From NCBI GenBank assembly GCA_900539755.1, contig UQDC01000004.1:62001-126000 (forward strand): 64,000 nt of DNA, given 5' to 3'. The position numbers and the translations under genes are program-made. The notes below the pieces were generated by a model. That model did no database searches. It was not told the origin of the DNA and saw only the letters and a list, made by a program, of their open reading frames with translations. Of this stretch, positions 15,575-24,500 are shown in pieces (position 1 is the first letter of the stretch; each line of letters begins with the position of its first letter). Source of the DNA: an uncultured Alistipes sp. Its GTDB lineage: Bacteria > Bacteroidota > Bacteroidia > Bacteroidales > Rikenellaceae.

Positions 15575-16258
15575 ATGAAAAGAGGAATGGTTTTGGTTGC
15601 GGCCTTGATGCTGACAACTGCGCTGTATGCTCAACAGACAAATGTGATGGATCAACCTTATATCGAGGTGTCAGGTCGAGCTGAAGTAGAGGTAGTTCCT
15701 GATAAAATTTATGTTCAGATTACCATTGATGGGGACTCCAAAGGACAGGAGACTGTTCTTCAACAAGAGAAAGAGATGGTGCAACGATTCGATGCGTTAG
15801 GTATTGATGTGGAAAAGAAGCTCGTTGTACAGGAGTTGTTCAATTCTGCGTTGAAATCCAATAAAGTGACAACTTTCAAAATGTATCGATTGGAGGTAAA
15901 CTCTGCTACGCAACTGGCGCATGTTTTTCAAGCCTTGCAGGCAATCGGAATCGCGCAAGCTGAGATAGAAAGCGTTGATGTTTCGAATAAGGAGGAGTTG
16001 ATTCAGAAAATTCGTGCTGAAGCGGCTCAAAATGCTCGTCAGAACGCACTCGTTCTTGCAAATGCATTGGGTCAGGAGCTTGGGAAAGCACTGTATGTGC
16101 AAGATTACACCACTTCTCCCTACGAATATATGAATATGAGCACAAGGGATTATGCAATAGCCGAGGTGCGGGAAGTTGTAGCTGAAGTAGCCCCTGTGCT
16201 CGAATTTCAGAAAGTTACATTCAACAGCTCGGTACGCGTTCGCTTTTTGCTGAAATAG
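15575..16258 (+). CDS. SIMPL domain (DUF541) periplasmic protein, copy 1
   Basis: This 227-residue secreted protein has a signal peptide (MKRGMVLVAALMLTTALYAQQ) followed by the SIMPL/DUF541 fold: PYIEVSGRAEVEVVPDKIYVQITI at the front, then LEVNSATQLAHVFQAL, ARQNALVLANALGQELGKALYVQD, and a closing VTFNSSVRVRFLL strand. SIMPL proteins form oligomeric periplasmic assemblies in other bacteria, with roles suggested in stress resistance, but no activity is firmly known. The next gene is a close paralogue of identical length, so this is a tandem duplication. A CATTTTTG box near 15521 is a weak promoter candidate. Confidence 0.88.
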   Translation: MKRGMVLVAALMLTTALYAQQTNVMDQPYIEVSGRAEVEVVPDKIYVQITIDGDSKGQETVLQQEKEMVQRFDALGIDVEKKLVVQELFNSALKSNKVTTFKMYRLEVNSATQLAHVFQALQAIGIAQAEIESVDVSNKEELIQKIRAEAAQNARQNALVLANALGQELGKALYVQDYTTSPYEYMNMSTRDYAIAEVREVVAEVAPVLEFQKVTFNSSVRVRFLLK

Positions 16259-16491
16259 CAGCAAGAGAATTGAACAGATGGAATCATCTGTTGGTTTCGG
16301 TCTGTTTTTTGTTCTGTAAGTGTTCAGTGCGGTTGCATTTACAAATGTATTTTGTCTTCGATGTAGCATTAGTAAATGGTCCTATAGGTGTTTGAACACG
16401 ATGGGTCGTTGAATAGTTTGAATGAGTGATTTGATCTTATATCTATTACATTCTACAGATCAAATAACGTTAATCAATAAAAATGTAGATT

Positions 16492-17175
16492 ATGAAACGA
16501 ATGATGATTGTGGTGGCGGCACTGTTGATGGCGTCTCCACTGTTTGCCCAGCAGAAAACCTTTTTGGATCAGCCTTATATCGAAGTGACAGGTCGTGCGG
16601 AGATGGAGGTTGCCCCTGATGAGATTTATGTTCGGATTACGATCAACGAGCAGGATTCCAAAGGAAAAACGACCGTGCTTCAACAAGAGAAAGATATGGT
16701 GCGCCGGTTGAAAGATTTAGGGATTGATGTAGATAAAAAATTGGTTGTGCAGGATATGATGAATGCTCAGCTGAAAAAAGATGTGGCTACCTCTAAATCT
16801 TACATGTTGGAGGTGAATTCTGCTACGCAGTTGGCTCATGTTTTTCAGGCTTTGCAGACAATCGGTATTTCAGATGCCGCAGTTGAGCGTACAGATGTAT
16901 CCAATATGGACGAGCTGCGTCAGCAGGTGCGAGGAGCCTCTGCAAAAGCTGCCCGTCAGAATGCGGAGATTTTGGCAGCGGTTCTTGGTCAGAAAGTAGG
17001 TAAGGCTATATTTGTTCAAGATAACAGTTACTATTCTCGACCCTATTCCAATGTGGTGTTGACGCGAACCATGAAGGTGGCAGATGCGGGTGTAGCAGCT
17101 ACTGCAGCCCCAACCTTAGAATTCCAAAAAATCACGATCGACCATTCTGTATTGGTCCGTTTCATGTTGGAGTAA
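16492..17175 (+). CDS. SIMPL domain (DUF541) periplasmic protein, copy 2
   Basis: A tandem paralogue of the preceding gene, also 227 residues, with signal peptide MKRMMIVVAALLMASPLFAQQ and the same blocks: DQPYIEVTGRAEMEVAPDEIYVRITI, TVLQQEKDMVRR, LEVNSATQLAHVFQAL and LEFQKITIDHSVLVRFMLE. Divergence is concentrated between about residues 85-100 and 180-205. The 233-base gap between the copies contains a small hairpin (AACAGATG / CATCTGTT at 16273-16292) followed further on by a T-run. That may end the first message, which would make the two genes separate transcripts. A clear terminator follows this copy. Role unknown. Confidence 0.88.
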   Translation: MKRMMIVVAALLMASPLFAQQKTFLDQPYIEVTGRAEMEVAPDEIYVRITINEQDSKGKTTVLQQEKDMVRRLKDLGIDVDKKLVVQDMMNAQLKKDVATSKSYMLEVNSATQLAHVFQALQTIGISDAAVERTDVSNMDELRQQVRGASAKAARQNAEILAAVLGQKVGKAIFVQDNSYYSRPYSNVVLTRTMKVADAGVAATAAPTLEFQKITIDHSVLVRFMLE

Positions 17176-17196
17176 CAGGGCAATAATTATATTGTC

Positions 17197-17232
17197 AAAA
17201 GTCCGGGATATTTATTTTGTCCCGGACTTTTT
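17197..17232 (+). terminator. terminator after SIMPL copy 2
   Basis: A 12-bp inverted repeat (AAAAGTCCGGGA / TCCCGGACTTTT, 11-base loop) ends in a T-run, 21 bases past the stop. Confidence 0.9.
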
Positions 17233-17311
17233 ATATGTTATAGTACAGACTTTTGGTGAGATAATGTGCAGTAACATAGAATTGCCAGGTGTGAAATACA
17301 CTATCTTTGTA

Positions 17312-17319
17312 AGCAGTTC
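17312..17319 (+). promoter_or_regulatory. -7 promoter box of mnmD
   Basis: TATCTTTG, perfect to consensus, 36 to 54 bases upstream of the candidate start codons of mnmD. Confidence 0.6.
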
Positions 17320-17372
17320 ATTGGGGTTCGGATGGTGGCAATTCCGGAATTTCTTTGCACCTTTGTTCAAAA

Positions 17373-18143
17373 GTGTTGAAATTGGGAAAAAGAGGTTTCG
17401 GTTCACCGGAAATAGAGCGCACAGCCGATGGTTCGCCGACGTTGTGGCATGCCGTATTGGGAGAAGCATATCATTCGCTGCGGGGAGCAGTGGGAGAGTC
17501 TCGACATGTCTATATTGAGGCCGGACTTCGTTATGTAATTAATCAAAAACAGGAATGTGAAGACCCGGAAGACACTGCCCGAACGAAACATGATTCGGAG
17601 TCGGTGAGTGGGCATACACAACCTGACAGGCTGCAAAATCTAATTCCACTGCGTATTTTTGAAATGGGATTTGGCAGTGGATTGAATGCCTGGTTGACTG
17701 CTCAAGAGATGGAGAGATGTGCATATCCCGTTGAGTATGTAGCGATTGAACAATATCCTGTTGATCTGGATGCAGTACAGCAACTCGATTATGCGGCTGA
17801 TCCGCTGTTTGTCTCTTTGCATCGTGTTCCGTGGAATGAAAATGTGCAGTTGACACGGTATTTTACCTTGAAAAAGGTAAATGGATCGTTGTTGGATTAC
17901 CGATTTGATACTACCTTTGATTTGATCTATTTCGATGCTTTCGCACCGGATTGTCAACCTGAACTTTGGTCACAAGCGGTGTTTGGTCGCTTGTACGACT
18001 CCTTACGACCAGGAGGTGTGTTGGTGACCTATTCTGCCAAGGGAGTTGTTAAGGAAAATTTGCGTGCAGCAGGATTTACTGTCCATCGACTCCCTGGAGC
18101 GTTGGGAAAACATCATATGTTAAGGGCTGAAAAAACTTTTTAG
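17373..18143 (+). CDS. mnmD: MnmD-like tRNA wobble-uridine methyltransferase
   Basis: MnmD is the methyltransferase half of MnmC: it uses SAM to convert 5-aminomethyl(-2-thio)uridine at tRNA position 34 to the methylaminomethyl form. The N-terminus has RTADGSPTL and YHSLRGAVGESRHVYIEAGL, then the SAM site IFEMGFGSGLNAWL, DAFAPDCQPELWSQAVF, and YSAKGVVKENLRAAGFTVHRLPG...MLRA. The FAD oxidase half of MnmC is absent, as in other stand-alone MnmD proteins. An unusual insert rich in charged residues (ECEDPEDTARTKHDSE and beyond) separates the first helix from the SAM loop. No ATG is available: the GTG at 17373 or the TTG at 17355 must serve, and I prefer GTG. End coordinate secure, start not. Confidence 0.85.
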   Translation: MLKLGKRGFGSPEIERTADGSPTLWHAVLGEAYHSLRGAVGESRHVYIEAGLRYVINQKQECEDPEDTARTKHDSESVSGHTQPDRLQNLIPLRIFEMGFGSGLNAWLTAQEMERCAYPVEYVAIEQYPVDLDAVQQLDYAADPLFVSLHRVPWNENVQLTRYFTLKKVNGSLLDYRFDTTFDLIYFDAFAPDCQPELWSQAVFGRLYDSLRPGGVLVTYSAKGVVKENLRAAGFTVHRLPGALGKHHMLRAEKTF

Positions 18144-18266
18144 TGTCAGATCGGGTGATTGGACTGAACTGATTGAGCGTAGGGCCATTTTATGATTTAC
18201 ACTTTGGTTGATGATTATTGTCCCTGGTAGTCAGAGAAATCGGAAAATATTCAAAATATCGCTGAG

Positions 18267-18725
18267 ATGGAAAAGAGAACATTTACATTCGATTATCTGC
18301 ATTATGACTCGTTAGACGACCTACCCGATAAAGATCGGAAATTGGTTGAACGGGCGTTGCATGCTTGTGGAGAGGCATATGCACCCTATTCGGGATTTCG
18401 GGTTGGTGCGGCCGCGCGATTGGTGAATGGATCGGTGTTTTCAGCCAACAATCAAGAGAGTGAGGTATTTCCGTCAGGAATGTGCGCGGAGCGTATCCTG
18501 CTTTATTACATTCAGGCCAATGGGAATCGTGAAGCGATCGATACTTTGGCTATTGTGTCGATGCCGGGAGAGCGTGAATGTTATCCATGTGGAGCTTGTC
18601 GTCAAGTTTTGATCGATACGGAAAAGCGTCAGCACCGCCCAATTCGGTTGATTTTGTGTTCCGATCATAGTGCAACCGTAATAGAAGCAGCTCATTTGTT
18701 ATTGCCGATGGCATTTGAACTGTAA
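18267..18725 (+). CDS. cdd: cytidine deaminase
   Basis: This enzyme deaminates cytidine and deoxycytidine to uridine forms for pyrimidine salvage. The 152-residue protein matches the short, homotetrameric class: YAPYSGFRVGAAARL, SANNQESEVFPSGMCAERILL with the zinc-binding Cys and catalytic Glu in CAE, and the PCGACRQVL zinc Cys pair. It begins MEKRTFTFDYLHYDSL and needs no start correction. It sits alone between mnmD and a pseudouridine synthase on the same strand, with gaps over 100 bases on each side. Confidence 0.95.
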   Translation: MEKRTFTFDYLHYDSLDDLPDKDRKLVERALHACGEAYAPYSGFRVGAAARLVNGSVFSANNQESEVFPSGMCAERILLYYIQANGNREAIDTLAIVSMPGERECYPCGACRQVLIDTEKRQHRPIRLILCSDHSATVIEAAHLLLPMAFEL

Positions 18726-18970
18726 TTTTACGGCGTAATTTTGTCGCCGGAAATGTGATACATTTAAGAAAGTCCGAAACAAAAAAAGCTTATTACGCTC
18801 AATCTCTCGAATAATCCTTGAAATTTTGGGTTTTATTGGTGTTTGTGAGGCGAAGTAAAGAGTTTGTCTGGAGGTAAATGACGCTTTGAAGAGTTGTCCT
18901 ATATTATGATGAGTCTTTGGACTATTTCAGGCAAAACGAGAAAAGTACAATCATAAATCAATCAAGAAAA

Positions 18971-19678
18971 ATGTTTGAACCACAGCGAATATTGTACGAA
19001 GATAATCATCTGATGGTGGTCAATAAACGTGCCGGTGAGCTGGTACAGCCCGATCCGTCGGGGGATCCTGCTCTCGAAGATGAGATCAAAGCGTTTATTC
19101 GAGTACGGGATAATAAGCCTGGTAATGTGTTTCTGGGCGTTGTGCATCGTATTGACCGGCCAGTGAGTGGTGCTGTGATTTTTGCCAAAACAGGTAAGGC
19201 TCTTGCTCGTCTCAACGAGATGATCAAGGCACGTGAGATTGCCAAATATTATTGGGCAATTACCGAACGGCCACCGATGCCCGAATCGGGAACTCTGACA
19301 GGCTATTTGGTACGGGATGGCCGAACCAATAAATCACGTATTTATACGAAACCGGTAACAGATGGTAAAGAGGCACGTCTCAATTATCGGTTATTGGGTG
19401 GCAGTAAAAACTATTTTTTGATTGAGGTTGAGTTGTTAACGGGACGTCATCACCAGATTCGTGCTCAACTGTCGGCTGCGGGATGTCCGATTCGAGGTGA
19501 TTTGAAATATGGGGCGGCCCGTTCCAATCGGGACAGCAGTATTTCATTGCACTCGCGTCGGGTCGAATTTTTTCATCCGGTAGCTCGTTCTGGACAATCA
19601 CGTGAACGTCTGGTTATTACTGCCCCTGTCCCCGATGGGGATAATTTGTGGACCTATTTCGAAGAGTCCCAACAGTAG
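18971..19678 (+). CDS. RluA-family RNA pseudouridine synthase
   Basis: This enzyme isomerises specific uridines in rRNA or tRNA. The 235-residue catalytic domain has ILYEDNHLMVVNKRAGELVQPD, the active-site loop VVHRIDRPVSGAVIFAKT (the Asp of HRID is catalytic), KYYWAI, and the closing LLTGRHHQIRAQLSAAGCPIRGDLKYG. It lacks the S4 RNA-binding domain of RluC/RluD, so it resembles the short RluA/TruC-type members; the target base cannot be named. The start is the ATG at 18971 (MFEPQRILYED); upstream in-frame codons encode no family sequence. Monocistronic in appearance. Confidence 0.92.
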   Translation: MFEPQRILYEDNHLMVVNKRAGELVQPDPSGDPALEDEIKAFIRVRDNKPGNVFLGVVHRIDRPVSGAVIFAKTGKALARLNEMIKAREIAKYYWAITERPPMPESGTLTGYLVRDGRTNKSRIYTKPVTDGKEARLNYRLLGGSKNYFLIEVELLTGRHHQIRAQLSAAGCPIRGDLKYGAARSNRDSSISLHSRRVEFFHPVARSGQSRERLVITAPVPDGDNLWTYFEESQQ

Positions 19679-20012
19679 CATTTTTGATAAATAGTTTTCT
19701 ATTCAAGTATGGAGAGTATGCGAGCTGCGGATTCAGTGAATTGAAAATTTGTGGTTTTGTGAAAGTCCAATAAATACGTATACAGCTTCAATGAAGCATC
19801 CAGAACATCGAGTTGTGTCTGTTATTGGGTAGGTTGAGGCTCGTAATACAATGATTCGATGGTTCAGGAGAATTCTGTGATGAACAGGTTGTAGTCCGTG
19901 TTTTGATGGGGTGTCTGGCCCCACAGAGCAGACGAACGAATAAATTCAGATAGGAGTTGATACCCTCCTTAGATTTTTTTACCTTTGCCGAACTAATAAA
20001 TTTTTTGATAAA
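19679..20012. other. 334-base intergenic region before the DHS-like gene
   Basis: No convincing coding frame or RNA gene is seen. There are two weak hairpins (GCTTCA/TGAAGC near 19787 and TGGGG/CCCCA near 19907), neither followed by a T-run. Its right end carries the TTG-N20-TACCTTTG promoter of the downstream gene. Confidence 0.5.
19957..19987 (+). promoter_or_regulatory. promoter of the DHS-like gene
   Basis: A TTG at 19957-19959 and TACCTTTG at 19980-19987, separated by 20 bases, match the -33/-7 architecture of Bacteroidota housekeeping promoters. The leader to the ATG at 20013 is about 20 bases. Confidence 0.72.
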
Positions 20013-20987
20013 ATGACAAAAGGACCCATTTCTCAGTTTATCACGCACAACTACCGCCACTTCAATTCAGCGGCTCTGGTGGATGCGGCCAAAGGTTATG
20101 AAGCCCATCTCGAAAAGGGGGGCAAAATGATGATCACGCTCGGTGGTGCGATGAGTACCGCTGAGTTGGGCATCTCTCTGGCAGAGATGATTCGTCAGGA
20201 CAAGGTGCAGATCATTACCTGTACTGGCGCCAACCTCGAAGAGGACATCATGAACCTGGTGGCACACTCTCACTACAAACGTGTTCCGGATTATCGCGAT
20301 TTCACACCGCAGGATGAGTGGAACTTGTTGCAAAATCACATGAACCGTGTGACGGATACTTGTATTCCGGAAGAGGAGGCTTTCCGTCGTTTGCAACAGC
20401 ATATTTTCAAAATTTGGAAAGATGCTGATAACAAAGGCGAGCGTTATCTTCCCTACGAGTTTATGTACAAATTGCTGCGTAGTGGCGAGTTGGAACAATA
20501 TTATGAGATCGATCCCAAAGACAGCTGGATGTTGGCTGCTTGCGAAAAGAATATTCCGATCATTGTTCCGGGTTGGGAAGACAGTACAATGGGTAATATC
20601 TTTACCGCATATTGCATCAAAGGCGAACTGAAACCTTCGACCATCAAGGGTGGTATCGAAACGATGATGTTCCTGACCGATTGGTATAAGGCCAACAGTG
20701 GCGGAGCCGGTGTTGGTTTCTTCCAGATCGGTGGTGGTATTTCGGGTGATTTCCCGATCTGCGTTGTGCCGATGATGTATCAGGATCTGGAGTGGGAGGA
20801 TACCCCATGCTGGGCTTATTTCTGCCAGATTTCGGATTCGACCACTTCTTATGGTTCATATTCGGGAGCCGTGCCTAACGAGAAGATTACCTGGGGTAAA
20901 TTGCTGCCCGATACGCCGAGCTTTATCGTAGAGTCAGATGCGACAATCGTTGCGCCGCTGATTTTTGCTTACGTACTTGGCTGGTAA
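20013..20987 (+). CDS. deoxyhypusine synthase-like protein
   Basis: This 324-residue protein has the DHS fold: GGKMMITLGGAMSTAELG, the NAD-binding IITCTGANLEEDIM, VPGWEDSTMGN, and a C-terminal block SGAVPNEKITWGK. In eukaryotic and archaeal DHS the lysine of WGK (Lys329 in human) forms the covalent aminobutyl intermediate; here it is Lys296, with Trp294 and Glu290 also kept. The His-His segment and the Asp of GSDSGA are not: the sequence reads GDFPI and GSYSGA. Bacteria have no eIF5A to modify, and bacterial DHS relatives have been linked to polyamine chemistry such as homospermidine formation. I infer an NAD-dependent aminobutyl transferase with a small-molecule acceptor. It has its own promoter and a terminator behind it. 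Confidence 0.85.
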   Translation: MTKGPISQFITHNYRHFNSAALVDAAKGYEAHLEKGGKMMITLGGAMSTAELGISLAEMIRQDKVQIITCTGANLEEDIMNLVAHSHYKRVPDYRDFTPQDEWNLLQNHMNRVTDTCIPEEEAFRRLQQHIFKIWKDADNKGERYLPYEFMYKLLRSGELEQYYEIDPKDSWMLAACEKNIPIIVPGWEDSTMGNIFTAYCIKGELKPSTIKGGIETMMFLTDWYKANSGGAGVGFFQIGGGISGDFPICVVPMMYQDLEWEDTPCWAYFCQISDSTTSYGSYSGAVPNEKITWGKLLPDTPSFIVESDATIVAPLIFAYVLGW

Positions 20988-21010
20988 AATTTTTCCATCA
21001 TATCAAACGG

Positions 21011-21037
21011 AAACGGTCGCTATCATAGCGACCGTTT
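21011..21037. terminator. bidirectional terminator between the DHS-like and DUF2007 genes
   Basis: A 12-bp perfect stem (AAACGGTCGCTA / TAGCGACCGTTT) with a 3-base loop lies between two convergent genes. T-richness on either side is modest (TTTCTTG). Confidence 0.75.
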
Positions 21038-21060
21038 CTTGTTGTAAGGTGTGATAAAAA

Positions 21061-21327
21061 TCATGGTTTTTTGCGTCTTTTGACACTTTCAGTTTCAAAC
21101 TCTTGTTGATCGAATTTGGCTGCAAGAATTGCTTTAGCAGTTTTTTCGTCCTTTTCAGCCACGACCAGCTTGATTTCCAACCACTCGTTTTGCATGGGCA
21201 TGATGTCGAATGCCGTTTCGTTGATCAGTTCGCATTCGATACCGTTGCTGGCCAAAAGCGTTTGGTAAATCATAGCCTCTCCAGCGGTCGAGAACTTTTT
21301 GATAACAACAACTTTCGATTTATCCAT
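21061..21327 (-). CDS. DUF2007 domain protein, putative signal-transducing
   Basis: This small 88-residue cytosolic protein has the DUF2007 pattern: VVVIKKFSTAGEAMIYQTLLASNGIECELIN at the front, a short EWLEIKLVVAEKDEKTAKAIL strand-helix unit, and a lysine/arginine-rich tail (VKRRKKP). The family has a GlnB-like ferredoxin fold and no proven function. It converges on the DHS-like gene. The ATG sits 11 bases after the start of the shared intergenic region with dnaE, and no strong -7 box was found for it. Confidence 0.82.
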   Translation of the reverse strand: MDKSKVVVIKKFSTAGEAMIYQTLLASNGIECELINETAFDIMPMQNEWLEIKLVVAEKDEKTAKAILAAKFDQQEFETESVKRRKKP

Positions 21328-21475
21328 AACGTGTAGTTTTAATGTGGTTCTTTCCTACAAGATACATTTTCTTTTATTGAATAACAATTTTTGGGCCGGA
21401 ATTATTGCTTGAAATTTTAGTTTTTTCAGAGCTTGACGTGTCGAAACTGCGTTGATAAAAATGGTGTTGCAAGAT

Positions 21476-21505
21476 TTGGGCGAGTGAGGGGTTTTGTTAT
21501 CTTTG
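21476..21505 (+). promoter_or_regulatory. promoter of dnaE
   Basis: TTG at 21476-21478 and TATCTTTG at 21498-21505 with a 19-base spacer; the dnaE ATG follows 27 bases later. Confidence 0.72.
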
Positions 21506-21531
21506 CTAAGGAATAAAGAGAGTCTGTTTTT

Positions 21532-24500
21532 ATGAGCCAGTTTGTTCATCTTCACGTACATACGCAATATTCGATTCTTGATGGCGCCTCAGCTATCAAA
21601 CCTCTATTGAAGCGGGCCAATGCCCTTGGTATGACGGCACTTGCCATTACCGATCATGGTAATATGTTCGGAGTGAAAGAGTTTCATGATGCAGCCGTCA
21701 AAGAGGGTGTCAAACCGATTCTGGGGTGTGAGGTGTATGTGGCAACGGGTAGTCGCTTCGATAAAAAAAGAGGACGTGAAGATCGTGGCTATCACCTGAT
21801 CCTTTTAGCAAAAAACAAGGCAGGATACCACAACCTGGCAAAAATGGTCTCTTATGCTTTTACGGAGGGTTACTATTATCATCCTCGCGTGGATAAAGAG
21901 CTGCTGCGTACTTACCACGAAGGGATCATCTGTTGTTCGGCTTGTTTGGGAGGAGAGTTGCCCCAAGCTATCATGCATGGTGATCGCGCAAAAGCTGAAG
22001 CTGTGGTACGTGAATTCAAAGAGATTTTCGGAGAGGATTATTATCTCGAAATGCAGTTGCATCGCAGCGGTGATCCTCGTCGGGATTCTGAGGTGTATGA
22101 AAATCAGAAGCGGGTTAACGCTGTGATTTTGGAGCTGGCTGCACAGTATGGAATTAAATATATCGCTTCGAATGATGTCCATTTTATCAAGGCGGAGGAT
22201 GCCGAAGCGCACGATCGATTAATTTGTCTCAATACGGGAAAAGATTTGGATGATCCGACCCGTATGCGATACACCGGACAGGAGTTTTTGAAGAGTCCGG
22301 AGGAGATGGCAGAGCTGTTTGCAGAGCATCCAGAAGCCTTGGCGACCACTTTGGAGATTGCAGACAAAGTCGAGGAGTATTCTTTGGAGCATAAGCCGTT
22401 GATGCCGAATTTCCCGATTCCGGAAGATTTCCCGATCGATTTGGATCAGTTGAAAGAGGTCTTTTCTAAAAAAGTTAAGGATGAGGCGTTGTTGGCTGAG
22501 ATTAAGCAGGCATCATCGCTGGATGAGTTGACAACGACGCATCCTGAGTTGGCAGAACCATTGATGATTGCCAAACAGTTCCTCTATTTGAAACATCTGA
22601 GTTATGAGGGGGCAAAACGACGTTATGGTGAGCTCGATGAACAGATAACCAAACGTCTCGAATATGAGCTTTCGACCATTGAGTGGATGGGTTTCCCGGG
22701 ATACTTCCTGATCGTTTGGGACTATATACGGGCTGCTCGTGAACTGGGGGTTTCGGTAGGTCCGGGACGTGGTTCTGCCGCAGGATCCGTTGTGGCCTAT
22801 ACGTTGGGAATTACCAATATCGATCCGATCAAATACGATCTGCTGTTTGAGCGTTTCCTCAATCCGGATCGTATTTCGTTGCCTGATGTCGATGTCGATT
22901 TCGATGAGGATGGACGTGCCGAGGTGCTCCACTATGTGGTGGAAAAGTACGGTAGTAAACGTGTAGCTCAGATTATTACGTTTGGTACCATGGCCCCCAA
23001 AGCTGCGATTAAGGATGTGGCTCGGGTGGAGAAATTGCCGCTTGCCGAAAGTAACCGTTTGACGAAACTAATTCCCGATAAACCGGGGACCACTTTTGAA
23101 AAGGCCTTTAAGGAGGTTCCTGAGTTGGTTGCCGAAACTCAATCCGAAAACCCGTTGATTCGCGATACCCTCAAGTATGCCCAGCAGCTGGAGGGGTCTG
23201 TTCGACAAACCGGAGTGCATGCTTGTGGTGTAATTATCGGGCAGGATGATTTGGAAAAATTTGCCCCGATTGCCATTGCAAAGGATGCCGAACTGAATGT
23301 TGTGCAGTTTGAGGGGAAACAGGTCGAAAGTGTTGGTCTGATCAAGATGGACTTTTTGGGATTGAAGACACTTTCGATTATCAAGGATGCATTGGAGAAT
23401 ATCGAATCCTCGAAAGGAATTAAACTGGATATCGATTCGATCCCGTTGGATGATGCGGCAACTTACGACTTGTATAGTCGAGGCGAAACTACCGGATTGT
23501 TCCAATTCGAGTCGCCGGGTATGAAAAAATATTTGCGCAGTCTGAAACCCAACCGCTTCGAGGACCTGATTGCGATGAATGCTTTGTATCGTCCGGGCCC
23601 GATGGAGTATATTCCTTCGTTTATTGCCCGTAAGTTCGGGCGCGAAGCAGTGACCTACGATATTCCCGATATGGAGGAGTATCTGAAAGATACGTATGGC
23701 ATTACGGTTTATCAGGAACAGGTGATGTTGCTGTCGCAGAAACTGGCCGGTTTTACGGGAGGTCAAGCCGATACGCTGCGTAAAGCAATGGGTAAGAAGA
23801 AAAAGGATGTGCTGGATAAGATGAAACCTCAATTCATTGAGGGCGCCAAGAAAAATGGACATGATCCGGCCATTTGTGAAAAGATATGGGGAGACTGGGA
23901 GGCATTTGCGTCATACGCTTTCAACAAATCACACTCGACCTGTTATGCTTATGTGTCGTATCAGACCGCATACCTGAAAGCCCATTATCCTGCCGAATTT
24001 ATGGCGGCGTTGTTGAGTCGCAATCTCTCCGATATCAAGAAGATCAGCTTCTTTATGGATGAGTGTAAGCGGATGGGGTTGTCGGTGCTTGGGCCGGATG
24101 TAAATTACAGTAAGAGCCGCTTTTCGGTCGATGAAGGAGGAAATGTCCGTTTCGGGTTGGCCGCAATCAAAGGAGTTGGCGAGGCTGCCGTGAAAGATAT
24201 TGTCGAGAGCCGTCAGCGTGATGGTAAGTTCAAGTCGATCTATGATTTTATGGAGAGAGTGAATTTGCAGGCGGTGAACCGTAAAACCCTGGAGAATTTG
24301 GTTTTAGGTGGTGCATTTGATACCATCAGTGATCTGCCACGCAGTGCCTATTTTGCCCCGGATGGTCGTGAGGGATCGTTCCTCGAGGCTTTGATGCGGT
24401 ATGGAAACCGCGTGCAAAGTGAAAAGGCCAATGTCCAGCAGAGTCTGTTCGGTGGAGGAGGCGGTGAGGCTGAAATTCAAAAGCCTGAGCCATTGCCGCA

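Noticed and set aside
16272..16306. possible terminator after SIMPL copy 1
   Set aside because: The best stem (AACAGATG/CATCTGTT) is not followed directly by its T-run; alternative pairing is weak. Mentioned but not listed as a feature.
15797..16369. 190-residue open frame opposite SIMPL copy 1
   Set aside because: Overlaps a gene with a signal peptide and known domain; no family features of its own.
23068..23862. 264-residue open frame on the minus strand
   Set aside because: Antisense to the dnaE polymerase core.
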